DNA of 64,000 nt from Lentzea albidocapillata (GTDB taxonomy: Bacteria > Actinomycetota > Actinomycetes > Mycobacteriales > Pseudonocardiaceae). Numbering within the stretch: position 1 is the first letter of the stretch; the number at the start of each line of letters is the position of its first letter. Position numbers and translations under genes: made by a program. Shown here piece by piece: positions 52,966 to 61,600 of this stretch. The stretch is taken from positions 372,001 to 436,000 of the forward strand of contig NZ_JOEA01000005.1 in NCBI RefSeq assembly GCF_000719115.1, read 5' to 3'. The notes beneath the pieces were generated by a model. The model was not told the DNA's origin. It saw nothing but the letters and a program-made list of their open reading frames with translations, and ran no database searches.

Positions 52966-53361
52966 ATGTCCGAAGCACTGCTGAAGATCGGCGAGCTCGC
53001 CGCCCGCGCCGGCGTGAGCATCCGCACCGTCGACTACTACACGACGCTGGGCCTGATCAGCCCCGCCCAGCGCACCGCGAGCAACTACCGCCTCTACCGC
53101 GGCGACGACGTGGAGCGCATCCACCTCGTACAACGCCTGGAGGTCCACGGTCTTCCCCTGGAGGACATCGCCCGCGCGTTCACGGCCGCTCCCGCCGACA
53201 CCGCGGCGGTGCTCGGGCAGATCGACACGGACCTGCGCACGCTCCAGGAAGCCGCCGACGCCGCGTCGCCGGAGATGCACGGCCTGCTGTCGGTGATCGC
53301 GAACCGGGTCCACTCCCTGATCACCATCGCGCTGCAGCTGCCGCCCGACCTGCCGATGTAG
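52966..53361 (+). CDS. MerR-family regulator
   Basis: 131 residues. The winged-helix start LLKIGELAARAGVSIRTVDYYTTLGLI is diagnostic; a short coiled-coil and helical C-terminus without Cys follow, so it is not a classical metal sensor. SD GGAGGT 7 bases before the ATG. It lies between divergent CNNM transporters and the sugar-acid dehydratase 33 bp downstream; either could be its target. Confidence 0.92.
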   Translation: MSEALLKIGELAARAGVSIRTVDYYTTLGLISPAQRTASNYRLYRGDDVERIHLVQRLEVHGLPLEDIARAFTAAPADTAAVLGQIDTDLRTLQEAADAASPEMHGLLSVIANRVHSLITIALQLPPDLPM

Positions 53362-53394
53362 TTATGGTCGGAGCGGACGGCTAGGAGGCGCGCA

Positions 53395-55098
53395 GTGGGG
53401 CTACGCAGCGAGCACTGGTACGCAGGTCAGGACCGCAACGCCTACATCCACCGCGCCTGGATGCGGCGCGGCACCCCGGACGACGCCTTCGCCCGCCCGC
53501 AGATAGCCATCGCCAACACCGCCTCCGACCTCACGCCGTGCAACGCGCACCTGGACGAGGTCGCGAAGTCCGTCTCCAACGGCGTGTACGAAGCGGGCGG
53601 CATCCCGCTCAACCTGCCCGTGGTGTCGCTGGGCGAGACCAACGTCCGCCCCACCGCGATGCTGTGGCGCAACATGGCCGCGATGGCGGCCGAGGAGATG
53701 CTGCGCGCGAACCCCGTCGACGGCGTGGTGCTGCTGGGCGGGTGCGACAAGACGATTCCAGCACTGCTGATGGCCGCCGCGTCCGTCGACATCCCGGCGG
53801 TCGTGCTGCCGGGCGGGCCGATGCTCACCGGCACGTTCCGCGGCATTCCCCTGGGCTGCGGCACGGACGTCTGGCGGCTGTCCGAGGAGGTGCGCGCCGG
53901 CACGTTGTCGCAGGAGGCGTTCGCGCGCTCCGAGTCGGCGATGATCCGCAGCCGCGGCCACTGCAACACCATGGGCACCGCGTCGACGATGGCGCTGGTC
54001 GCCGAGGCGCTGGGCACCGTCGTCCCCGGCGTGGCGGGCACCCCGGCGCCGGACAGCAGGCTGCTGGAGGCCTCGCACGGCACCGGCAGGCTGGTCGTGG
54101 AGCTGATCGAGAAGGACCGCCGGCCGAGCACGTTCCTGACCAGGGCCTCGTTCCACAACGCGATCGTGGCGCTGGCGGCGATCGGCGGCTCGACCAACGC
54201 CGTGGTGCACCTGCTCGCGATCGCGGGCCGGCTCGGTGTCGGCCTGACGCTGGACGACTTCGACCGCATCGGCTCGGGCGTGCCGTTGCTGGTGGACCTG
54301 CAGCCGGCGGGCCGGTTCCTGATGGAGGACTTCCACCGCGCCGGCGGGCTTCTGGCCGTACTGCGGGAAGTGCGCGACCTGCTCGACCCCGCCGGGCTCA
54401 CGGTCACCGGCCGGCCGCTGGTCGACCACCTCGGCGACGGGCCGATCTGGGATCCCGAAGTGATCAGGAGCAGGTCCGCGCCGATCATCGCCGAGGGCGG
54501 GATCGCGGTGCTGCGCGGCAACCTGGCGCCGTCGGGAGCGTTGATCAAACCGGCGGCCGCGTCGGCACACCTGTTGCAGCACCGCGGAAGGGCCGTGGTG
54601 TTCGACAGCATCGAGGACTTCCACGCCCGCGTCGACGACCCCGATCTCGACGTGGACGCGGACTCCGTGCTGGTGCTGCGGGGCTGCGGCCCGCGTGGCT
54701 ATCCGGGCATGCCGGAGGTGTCGAACATGCCGTTGCCGAAGAAGCTGCTGGAACAGGGCGTGCGCGACATGGTCCGGATCTGCGACGGGCGCATGAGCGG
54801 CACGGCCTACGGCACCGTCGTCCTGCACGTGGCACCGGAGGCGGCCGCGGGCGGGCCGCTCGGACTGGTGCGCACCGGCGACGTCATCGTGCTGGACGTC
54901 GAGAACCGCCGCATCGACGTCGAGGCGCCGGACTTCCTGTCCCGTACCCCGAACGCCGCCATGACATCGGCGTTCGCCTCACCGAGGCGAGGCTGGGAAC
55001 GGCTCTACGTCGACCATGTCCTGGGCGCCGACACCGGAGCCGACCTCGACTTCCTGGTCGGCTCCAGCGGCAGCGCAGTCGCCCGCGAATCGCACTAG
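53395..55098 (+). CDS. IlvD/Edd-family dehydratase (sugar-acid dehydratase type)
   Basis: 567 residues. Cys in LTPCNAHL, GGCDKTIPALLM and RGHCNTMGTASTM are the three iron-sulfur ligands; the C-terminus has GCGPRGYPGMPEV and SDGRMSGTAYG-like CDGRMSGTAYGTVVLH. This pattern fits L-arabinonate/D-xylonate-type dehydratases more than branched-chain dihydroxyacid dehydratase, whose other ilv genes are absent here. GTG start at 53395 with AGGAGG 5 bases upstream. The TAG stop lies in the left end of a MITE-like element. Confidence 0.9.
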   Translation: MGLRSEHWYAGQDRNAYIHRAWMRRGTPDDAFARPQIAIANTASDLTPCNAHLDEVAKSVSNGVYEAGGIPLNLPVVSLGETNVRPTAMLWRNMAAMAAEEMLRANPVDGVVLLGGCDKTIPALLMAAASVDIPAVVLPGGPMLTGTFRGIPLGCGTDVWRLSEEVRAGTLSQEAFARSESAMIRSRGHCNTMGTASTMALVAEALGTVVPGVAGTPAPDSRLLEASHGTGRLVVELIEKDRRPSTFLTRASFHNAIVALAAIGGSTNAVVHLLAIAGRLGVGLTLDDFDRIGSGVPLLVDLQPAGRFLMEDFHRAGGLLAVLREVRDLLDPAGLTVTGRPLVDHLGDGPIWDPEVIRSRSAPIIAEGGIAVLRGNLAPSGALIKPAAASAHLLQHRGRAVVFDSIEDFHARVDDPDLDVDADSVLVLRGCGPRGYPGMPEVSNMPLPKKLLEQGVRDMVRICDGRMSGTAYGTVVLHVAPEAAAGGPLGLVRTGDVIVLDVENRRIDVEAPDFLSRTPNAAMTSAFASPRRGWERLYVDHVLGADTGADLDFLVGSSGSAVARESH

Positions 55099-55261
55099 TG
55101 GTGTGGCCCGGAAGGTTGCCGGGGGAATTCGCGGTCAGACGGGTGCATCGTGGTGTCGCCCCACGTTTCTCGTACTGGTTGTACGGGGGCGTGGGGGCGG
55201 CGCCGCGAGGTGCCCTGCTGAGCGTGGATTACCTCGCCGACGTTCCGGGTCACGCCACTAG
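55095..55261. mobile_element. MITE-like palindromic element B (167 bp)
   Basis: Ends CTAGTGGTGTGGCCCGGA (55095-55112) and its near-complement (55244-55261) match at 16 of 18 positions. Inner arms CCCCACG (55159) / CGTGGGG (55190) and a central CGTAC-N5-GTACG hairpin all share the same centre, 55178. No transposase gene. CTAG at both ends may be a target duplication. The left end supplies the dehydratase stop codon. Confidence 0.8.
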
Positions 55262-55311
55262 AGCCTGTATCGAAGTCTGATCCGCGATAGCCGGGCCCGA
55301 CTTCTCCTCGA
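55259..55311. repeat. Palindromic element A, copy 3 (decayed, one arm only)
   Basis: TAGAGCCTGTATCGAAG at 55259 matches the element A arm with a few changes, and the middle segment GATAGCCGGGCCCGACTT matches the reversed middle of copy 2. The distal arm is missing. It abuts, and overlaps by CTAG, the end of element B. The remaining stretch to 55393 is gene-free and contains TTGC-rich sequence resembling 577-635 and the promoter region of the ABC importer. Confidence 0.8.
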
Positions 55312-55393
55312 GTGCGCAGCTGCAAGGTCTTGCCTATTGCAACTTGCTTGCTGTTAGCTGCCTCTGGCAACACGGACACTGGGGAGGAACTGG

Positions 55394-56959
55394 ATGCGGC
55401 GCGCGCTTCTGCTGGCCGTCGTCCTGCTGGCAGGGTGCTCGTCACCCGACGGCTCGACGACCGGACCGGCGACGTCCATCCTGATCGGTGCGGGCAGTGA
55501 GCCGGAGAACCTCAACCCCGTGCTCGGCTACGCCCCGGACGGCGCCGCGAAGATCTTCGATGGACTCGTCTCGCGCGACGCCTCGCTGGCGCTGAAACCG
55601 GCTCTGGCGCAGGAGCTGCCGACGGCGTCGGCGGACGGCCTGACGTGGACGGCCAAGCTGCGCAAGGACATCACGTTCTCCGACGGCACCCCGCTGACCG
55701 CGGATGACGTCGTGTTCACCTACAGGTCCGTGGTGGACAAGAAGGTGAACTCCACGATCGCCTCCCGGTTCGACGCGCTGGCCGGCGTCGTGGCGAAGGA
55801 CCCGGCCACCGTCGAGTTCACGCTCGCCTACCCCTACGCCCCGTTCGCGCAGCAGCTCGCGCTCGGCATCGTGCCCGCCGCGAGGCTCACCGGCACGGAC
55901 ATCAACAGCGCGCCGTTCAACACCGCCCCGGTCGGCACCGGCCCGTACACGATCGAGACGTGGCGCAAGGGCGACCGGATGGTGTTGAAGGCCAACGAGA
56001 AGTACTGGGGCGGCGCGCCCGCGATCAAGTCCGTGACCGTCGTCTTCGTGCCGGACGACAACGCCCGCGCGACCCGCATGGCCGCCGGTGAGTTCGACGG
56101 CACGGTGCTGCCACCCAAGCTCGCGCAGACCTACCGCGACCGGTCCGGCTACCAGATCGTGCGGAACCCGTCGGCCGACTACCGCGGTCTCGGCATCCCG
56201 TCCGAACTGCCGTTCACCTCGTCCCCGCAGGTCCGGCGCGCGATCAACCTCGGCATCAACCGCCAGGCCATGATCGACGCCGTACTGGCCGGCTCCGGTA
56301 AGCCCGCGTCCACGCCCATCTCGCCGTACCTCAAGGACTGGTATGACGAGAAGACCGCGTTCACCTTCGACGTCGCCGAGGCGGAGAAGCTGCTCGACGA
56401 GGCGGGCTGGCGCAAGGGTGCGGACGGCAAACGCGCCAAGGACGGCCAGGCCGCGAAGCTGCCCGTGCTCTACCCCGCTCCCGACGTGCTGCGCAAGGAA
56501 CTCGCGCTCGCCGCGGCCTCGGACATCGCGAAGCTCGGCATCGACGCCCCGGTCGAGGCGACCACGTTCGACATCATGCTGCAGCGGCGCAAGGAAGCGG
56601 CGTCGGTCTGGGGCGGCGGCGACCCGTACGACCCGGACACGGCCGCGTACACGTTGCTGCACAGCAAGTACGCGGGCCAGGACGGCTACGTGAACATGAC
56701 GCTGTACCGGAACTCCACTGTGGACAGCGCACTCGACACCGCCCGCCGCAGCCTCGACCCGGCCGCGCGCAAGCAGGCCTACCAGGACTTCCAGGAGGCC
56801 TACGCCGCCGATCCCGGCTGGGCGTTCCTGGTGTTCCTCGACCACACCTACGTCGTGCGGGACAGGTGGAACGGCCAGGAGACCCAGGTCGAGCCGCACG
56901 ACCACGGCCTCGTGCACGCGGTGTGGTGGAACCTCGAGCGCTGGACCCCGAAGCCGTGA
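55394..56959 (+). CDS. ABC transporter substrate-binding lipoprotein (peptide/nickel class)
   Basis: 521 residues with lipobox LLAGC (Cys16), SBP_bac_5 fold: GSEPENLNPVLGYAPDGAAK, WTAKLRKDITFSDGTPLTAD (partly the family signature), VGTGPYTIETW, and C-terminal DPAARKQAYQDFQEAYAAD. It captures oligopeptides, nickel complexes or similar ligands outside the membrane. First gene of a five-gene importer operon. GGGGAGG lies about 5 bases before the ATG. Confidence 0.93.
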   Translation: MRRALLLAVVLLAGCSSPDGSTTGPATSILIGAGSEPENLNPVLGYAPDGAAKIFDGLVSRDASLALKPALAQELPTASADGLTWTAKLRKDITFSDGTPLTADDVVFTYRSVVDKKVNSTIASRFDALAGVVAKDPATVEFTLAYPYAPFAQQLALGIVPAARLTGTDINSAPFNTAPVGTGPYTIETWRKGDRMVLKANEKYWGGAPAIKSVTVVFVPDDNARATRMAAGEFDGTVLPPKLAQTYRDRSGYQIVRNPSADYRGLGIPSELPFTSSPQVRRAINLGINRQAMIDAVLAGSGKPASTPISPYLKDWYDEKTAFTFDVAEAEKLLDEAGWRKGADGKRAKDGQAAKLPVLYPAPDVLRKELALAAASDIAKLGIDAPVEATTFDIMLQRRKEAASVWGGGDPYDPDTAAYTLLHSKYAGQDGYVNMTLYRNSTVDSALDTARRSLDPAARKQAYQDFQEAYAADPGWAFLVFLDHTYVVRDRWNGQETQVEPHDHGLVHAVWWNLERWTPKP

Positions 56960-57936
56960 CGCGGGGGCAGGCGATCGGCAGGCTGGCGCTGCGCCGGCTC
57001 GCGTTCGCGGTCCCGGTGCTGCTCGTGGTCAGCTTCGCGTTGTTCGTGCTGGCCAAGGCATCGCCGTTCGACCCGATCGAACGCTACTTCGGCGTCCGGA
57101 TCATCGGCGCCTCACCGGAACGCGTGGCCCAGCTGCGCGCGAACTGGGGCGTCGACGAACCCGTCGTGTCCCAGTACTGGGCCTGGCTGCGGCACGCGGT
57201 CACCGGCGACCTCGGCGACTCGTTGTCGTTGCAGCAACCCGTGTCGGCCGTGATCGGCGACCGTCTCGGGTGGACGGTGCTGCTGGTGTCGGTCGGCTTC
57301 ACGCTGGCACTGGTGCTCGGACTGCTCCTGGGCACGCTCGCGGCGTGGCGGCAGGGGTCGTGGCTCGACCGGTCGATCACGGGCGGCTGTTACGCGCTGG
57401 AGGCCGCGCCGGTCTTCTGGGTGGGACTCGCGGTGCTGTACGTGTTCGCGCTGCAGCTGCGATGGCTTCCCGGCGGCGGCGTGACGACCGGGTCCGAACC
57501 GGTGTCCGCCGGCGGCGTCGCGGCCCACATGGTGCTGCCGGTGGCCGTGCTGGCGATCTCGCAGGCGCCGTGGTTCGTCCTGTTCGTGCGGCAGAACCTC
57601 CTGGAGTCGTTCACACAGGACCACGTGATCGGCGCTCGTGCGCGCGGGCTGCCGGACCACCTGGTGGTGTCGGGGCACGCGTTACGCACCTCGCTGCTGC
57701 CGTTCCTGACCCTTCTCGGCGCACGGCTGCCCGAGCTGATCACCGGGGCGTTGCTGGTGGAGACGGTGTTCTCGTGGCCGGGCATCGCGCGGGCGACGGT
57801 GGAGGCGGCGCTGAACGTCGACTTCGCGTTGCTGGGCGCGCTGACCGTGATGGCGACGGGCGTGGTGCTGGTGGGCAACCTGCTGGCCGACGTCCTGTAC
57901 GCGCTGGCCGACCCGAGGGTGGCGCTCGATGGCTGA
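56956..57936 (+). CDS. ABC importer permease (DppB/NikB type)
   Basis: 326 residues, six membrane helices, starting with LALRRLAFAVPVLLVVSFALF and the DppB-type GVDEPVVSQYWAWLRHAVTG; the EAA loop is ARARGLPDHLVVSGHALRTS. GTG at 56956 overlaps the upstream stop (GTGA). Forms the channel with the next permease. Confidence 0.93.
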   Translation: MTRGQAIGRLALRRLAFAVPVLLVVSFALFVLAKASPFDPIERYFGVRIIGASPERVAQLRANWGVDEPVVSQYWAWLRHAVTGDLGDSLSLQQPVSAVIGDRLGWTVLLVSVGFTLALVLGLLLGTLAAWRQGSWLDRSITGGCYALEAAPVFWVGLAVLYVFALQLRWLPGGGVTTGSEPVSAGGVAAHMVLPVAVLAISQAPWFVLFVRQNLLESFTQDHVIGARARGLPDHLVVSGHALRTSLLPFLTLLGARLPELITGALLVETVFSWPGIARATVEAALNVDFALLGALTVMATGVVLVGNLLADVLYALADPRVALDG

Positions 57937-58813
57937 CCTGACCTGGCGTCCTGCTCCACGCAGCCGCCTCACCGCCGCGAGCCCGCCGCGATCGCCGAAG
58001 TGGCGGCTCCTGCCGTCCGCGATCGTCCTGGGTGTCGTCGCGCTGGTCGTCCTGGTCGTGCCGCTGTTCGCAGAGCTCAACGAGCAGTACGTCGACCTCG
58101 CGATCGCCAACCAGCCGCCGTCCGCCGCGCACCTGTTCGGCACGGACGAACTGGGCCGTGACGTGTTGCTGCGCTGCGTCTACGCCCTGCGCGTGTCCCT
58201 CACGGTCGGTGTGGTCGCGGCCGTGATCTCCGCGGTCGCCGGCACGGCGGTCGGTGCGCTCGCGGGGTCGATCGGCGGCTGGTTCGACCGGATCCTGATG
58301 CGCGTGGTCGACGCGATCGCCTCGGTACCGCACCTGCTGCTGGGCATCGTGATCGTGGCGATCCTGCGGCCCAGCCTCTCCGCCGTGATCATCTCGATCG
58401 CGCTGACGCACTGGCTGACCGCCGCCCGGATCGTACGGTCGGAGGTGCTGTCGCTGCGCACGAGGCCGTTCATCGACGCGGCGATCGTCGGCGGCGCGAG
58501 CCGGACTCAGGTACTCACCCGGCACCTGCTGCCGAACGTCGCCCCGCAGGTGCTGCTCGCGACCACCCTGATGGTGCCGCACGCGGTGTGGCACGAGACG
58601 GCGTTGTCGTTCCTGGGCCTCGGTCTGCCGCCGCACGCGGCCAGCATCGGCAACATGATCAACGACGCCCAGCGCTCGTTGCTGATCGGCGGCTGGTGGA
58701 TGTCGCTGGCACCCGGACTGCTGCTGATCATCACGACGCTGGCGGTGTCCGGGCTGAGCGGTGTGTGGCGGGACCGGCTGAACCCCAAGCGGCGCACGGA
58801 GCTGACGTGGTGA
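57929..58813 (+). CDS. ABC importer permease (DppC/NikC type)
   Basis: 294 residues; LFGTDELGRDVLLRCVYALR is the DppC signature, and the EAA loop is AIVGGASRTQVLTRHLLPNV. Starts 8 bp before the end of the first permease gene. Six membrane helices. Confidence 0.94.
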   Translation: MADLTWRPAPRSRLTAASPPRSPKWRLLPSAIVLGVVALVVLVVPLFAELNEQYVDLAIANQPPSAAHLFGTDELGRDVLLRCVYALRVSLTVGVVAAVISAVAGTAVGALAGSIGGWFDRILMRVVDAIASVPHLLLGIVIVAILRPSLSAVIISIALTHWLTAARIVRSEVLSLRTRPFIDAAIVGGASRTQVLTRHLLPNVAPQVLLATTLMVPHAVWHETALSFLGLGLPPHAASIGNMINDAQRSLLIGGWWMSLAPGLLLIITTLAVSGLSGVWRDRLNPKRRTELTW

Positions 58814-59709
58814 ACCTGGAGATCGACCGGGTGTCGGTGCGGTTCGCGCTCAAGGGCGCGACCGTCGAGGCCGTGAACGACGTGTCGTTGCGGATCAGGC
58901 CCGGCGAGTGCGTCGCGCTGGTCGGCGAGAGCGGCTGTGGCAAGACGGTGCTGGCCTCCGCCCTGCTCGGGTTCCTCCCGGGCAACGCGGAGACCTCGGG
59001 CAGCGCGCGACTCGGCGAGATCGACCTGCTCACGGCGACCGACCACGAGCTCGCGACCACGGTGCGCGGACGGCGGATCGGGCTCATCCCGCAGAGTCCG
59101 GCGAGCCACCTGACGCCGGTCCGCACCGCGCGGTCCCAGCTCGAGGAGGCCGCGCGCGTCCTCGGCGGCGACGCCCGGCAGGCAGCCGAACGGGCCGGCC
59201 TGCTGCCCGGACACCTCGACCGCTACCCGCACGAGCTGTCCGGCGGTATGGCGCAGCGCGTCGCGAACGCGCTGGCGCTCGTGGGCAACCCGCCGCTGCT
59301 CATCGCCGACGAACCCACCACCGGCCTCGACCGCGACCTCGTGGACGGGCTGCTCGACGAGTTCCGCAGGCTGGTCGACGACGGCCACGCCGTCCTGCTG
59401 ATCACTCATGACCTCGCGGCGGCGCACAGGGTCGCCGACCGGATCGCGGTGATGTACGCGGGCCGGATCGTCGAGGTCGGCCCGGCGCACGAGGTGCTCG
59501 ACGCCTCGAAGCACCCCTACAGCCGAGGGCTCGCGAACGCCCTGCCGGAACGGGACTTCCTCCCGATCCCCGGCCAGCCTCCCCTGCTCACCGACCTGCC
59601 GGCGGGGTGCGCGTTCGCCCCGCGCTGCGACCAGGCCACCGCGATCTGCGAGGACCGACCCGTGCTCACCGACGACCCGCACGCCGTCGCGTGCCACCGC
59701 CCGTGCTGA
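58810..59709 (+). CDS. ABC importer ATPase 1 (DppD/NikD type)
   Basis: 299 residues. Walker A GESGCGKT, signature LSGGMAQR, Walker B LLIADEPTTGLD and the C-terminal oligopeptide domain GCAFAPRCDQATAIC with its Cys cluster. GTG at 58810 overlaps the permease stop (GTGA). All nucleotide-binding motifs are canonical. Confidence 0.94.
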   Translation: MNLEIDRVSVRFALKGATVEAVNDVSLRIRPGECVALVGESGCGKTVLASALLGFLPGNAETSGSARLGEIDLLTATDHELATTVRGRRIGLIPQSPASHLTPVRTARSQLEEAARVLGGDARQAAERAGLLPGHLDRYPHELSGGMAQRVANALALVGNPPLLIADEPTTGLDRDLVDGLLDEFRRLVDDGHAVLLITHDLAAAHRVADRIAVMYAGRIVEVGPAHEVLDASKHPYSRGLANALPERDFLPIPGQPPLLTDLPAGCAFAPRCDQATAICEDRPVLTDDPHAVACHRPC

Positions 59710-60323
59710 CCGGGCTGGGCATCACCGCCGGCTACCAGGCTCCGGTGATCACCGACGTCAGCCTGACCGTCCACCCCGGACAGACGGTGGGTCTCGCCGG
59801 GCCGAGCGGATCGGACAAGTCCACTTTGGCGCGCGTGCTCGCGTTGCTGCACAAGCCGTTCGCAGGCACGGTGGAGATCGACGGCGAGACCGTCACCGGG
59901 TTCCGGTTCAAGGCCGCGCAACGCACCAGGATCGGTGTCCTGTTCCAGCAGCCGAGGTTGTCCGTCGACCCGCGGTTCACGCTCCGCCGGGCGATCGCGG
60001 AACCCGGCGGCGACCGCGTCGGCGAACTGGCCGACCTGGTGATGCTCACCGACGACCTGCTGGGCCGCCGCCCGCACGAGGTCAGCGACGGCCAGCTGCA
60101 ACGCGCCTGCCTCGCCCGTGCGCTCGCGCTGAACCCGCGGTACCTGATCTGCGACGAGATGACGACGATGCTGGACGCCTCCACGACGGCGGCGCTGGTC
60201 GGCGTGATCCGGGCGTACCAACGCGAGTCCGGCGCGGGCGTGCTCGCGATCTCGCACGACACCACGCTGCTCACGCGGTGGGCGGACGAGACCGTCAGAC
60301 TTTCAGCACCGCTTCCACGATGA
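59703..60323 (+). CDS. ABC importer ATPase 2 (DppF/NikE type) with altered Walker A
   Basis: 206 residues, shorter than usual because the C-terminal peptide-transporter domain is absent. Walker A reads GPSGSDKST: the glycine just before the catalytic Lys is Asp38 (codon GAC 59814-59816), one base from GGC. The signature VSDGQLQRACLARAL and Walker B YLICDEMTTMLD look like the normal form for this subfamily. GTG 59703 overlaps the stop of ATPase 1. If the substitution is real, this half-site should bind ATP poorly. The 3' end overlaps the convergent sortase gene by 29 bp. Confidence 0.9.
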   Translation: MLTGLGITAGYQAPVITDVSLTVHPGQTVGLAGPSGSDKSTLARVLALLHKPFAGTVEIDGETVTGFRFKAAQRTRIGVLFQQPRLSVDPRFTLRRAIAEPGGDRVGELADLVMLTDDLLGRRPHEVSDGQLQRACLARALALNPRYLICDEMTTMLDASTTAALVGVIRAYQRESGAGVLAISHDTTLLTRWADETVRLSAPLPR

Positions 60324-60819
60324 CGTTGTTACGGTAGCTGCCCGCGACCCGGTCGAAGTCGCCCCCGCACGTGACGAGCCGCAGCTCGGACAACGGCGTC
60401 GGCCCGTACACCAGGGCGGTCGGGAACGCGGACTTCTCCATCGTCTGGGTGCTGTTCACGACGAACGTGAGCTTGCTGCCGTCCTCGCGCTCCACCAGCA
60501 CCTCGGCACCGGGCTGGAGCTCGGGCAGCCGGAAGAACACGCCGGGCCCGGTCTTCGAGTCGACGTGCCCGGCGATCACGGCCGGACCGGCGTCACCAGG
60601 CGCGATGCCTTTGGCGTACCACCCGGCCTGGTCCGAGCGGGTCGGCGGTTCCAGCGCCCCGGCGGAGTCGACCTTCAGCGCTTCGAGCGTGGTGTCGACG
60701 CCGATCGACGGGATCAGCACCGTCACCGGCTCCGGCACCTCGTCCGCGCCAGGCCCCTTGACGACGTAGATCAGCGTGACCAGCACCGCCGCCCCCATGA
60801 GGAGCTTGCCCTTGGCCAT
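60295..60819 (-). CDS. Class F sortase
   Basis: 174 residues. An N-terminal membrane anchor (5-20) precedes the sortase barrel with His85 (AGHVDSKTGP), Cys151 (LVTCGG) and Arg163 (YRNN), the class F catalytic triad of actinobacteria. It would attach or process surface proteins. ATG overlaps the stop of the DUF4397 gene (TGATG), so the two are coupled. No LPXTG substrate is encoded in the window. Confidence 0.92.
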   Translation of the reverse strand: MAKGKLLMGAAVLVTLIYVVKGPGADEVPEPVTVLIPSIGVDTTLEALKVDSAGALEPPTRSDQAGWYAKGIAPGDAGPAVIAGHVDSKTGPGVFFRLPELQPGAEVLVEREDGSKLTFVVNSTQTMEKSAFPTALVYGPTPLSELRLVTCGGDFDRVAGSYRNNVIVEAVLKV

Positions 60820-61556
60820 CAGCCGAACCGGAACAGCCGGCCGCGCACCGAGTACATCGCCACGCCCACGATGAGCGTGATCACCAGGGCGGTGAGCCAG
60901 TCCCAGCCGCCCGCCATGCCGCCGAACCCCGTCTCCTGCCCGCCACCGGGCACGACCTCGGCGCCCTTGGCGTCGGTCCGCAGCTCGATCCGCCGCGCGC
61001 TGACCAGCAACGTGTAGACGCCGCCGGGTTCGATCGTGGCCTCCAGCGTCGTCGAGTCCTTGCCACGCGGCAGCACCTGCAGCCCGTCCGAGCCGGGTGC
61101 CAGCAGGACGTAGCCGGTCGTGGAGTTCGCCTGCACGCCTCGGTGCACGGGCGCGCCGCCGCGCACCAGGTCCATGTCGGCGTCACCGGCGTTGATCACG
61201 CGCAGCCGCGCCTGCCCGTCCGGGGGCAGGCTGATGTCGTCCTCCAGCACCTTCATCGAGGAGGCGATGTCGATGACCGTGTAGGTCTTCCCTGGCTCCG
61301 CCCGCATCGACACCGACCGCAGCAACGGGCTCCCCGGCTCGGCCATGCGGAACTCGGCGACATGCTCCCCCGGCTCGATGCGGCGGTAGTCGTAGAGCTG
61401 GGCGTAGTCGAGGGTGCCGAGCTTGACCCCGTCGAGCGTGCCGTCGACGCGCGCCTGGTCCATCGAGAAGTGCCCGAGGCGGATGTACGTGCCTGTCGCG
61501 GCGTGCGCGGGCGTGGCGGAGAGCAGCAGCAACAGCACTACGGCGAGTACTCGCAT
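60819..61556 (-). CDS. DUF4397-domain membrane-anchored protein
   Basis: 245 residues with a signal peptide (AHAAT) and DUF4397 beta-domain: YIRLGHFSMDQARVDGTLDG, LYDYRRIEPGEHVAEF and RVINAGDADMDLV. A C-terminal helix (LTALVITLIVGVAMYSV) anchors it, ending in RGRLFRFG; there is no LPXTG motif. Pairing with class F sortase is a recurrent actinobacterial arrangement. GGGGAGGGG precedes the ATG. Confidence 0.88.
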   Translation of the reverse strand: MRVLAVVLLLLLSATPAHAATGTYIRLGHFSMDQARVDGTLDGVKLGTLDYAQLYDYRRIEPGEHVAEFRMAEPGSPLLRSVSMRAEPGKTYTVIDIASSMKVLEDDISLPPDGQARLRVINAGDADMDLVRGGAPVHRGVQANSTTGYVLLAPGSDGLQVLPRGKDSTTLEATIEPGGVYTLLVSARRIELRTDAKGAEVVPGGGQETGFGGMAGGWDWLTALVITLIVGVAMYSVRGRLFRFG

Positions 61557-61600
61557 GCGACCCCTCCCCTCACTGGACGTCTCAACGATAACGCGCCTGA

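Noticed and set aside
55099..55280. Short frames inside the region after the dehydratase as a small gene
   Set aside because: The segment is the palindromic element B; the frames depend on its structure and have no SD or conserved coding signal.
60061..60120. ABC signature VSDGQ in ATPase 2 as a second loss-of-function change
   Set aside because: VSDGQLQRACLARAL appears to be the usual form in this actinobacterial NikE/DppF subfamily, unlike the Walker A change.
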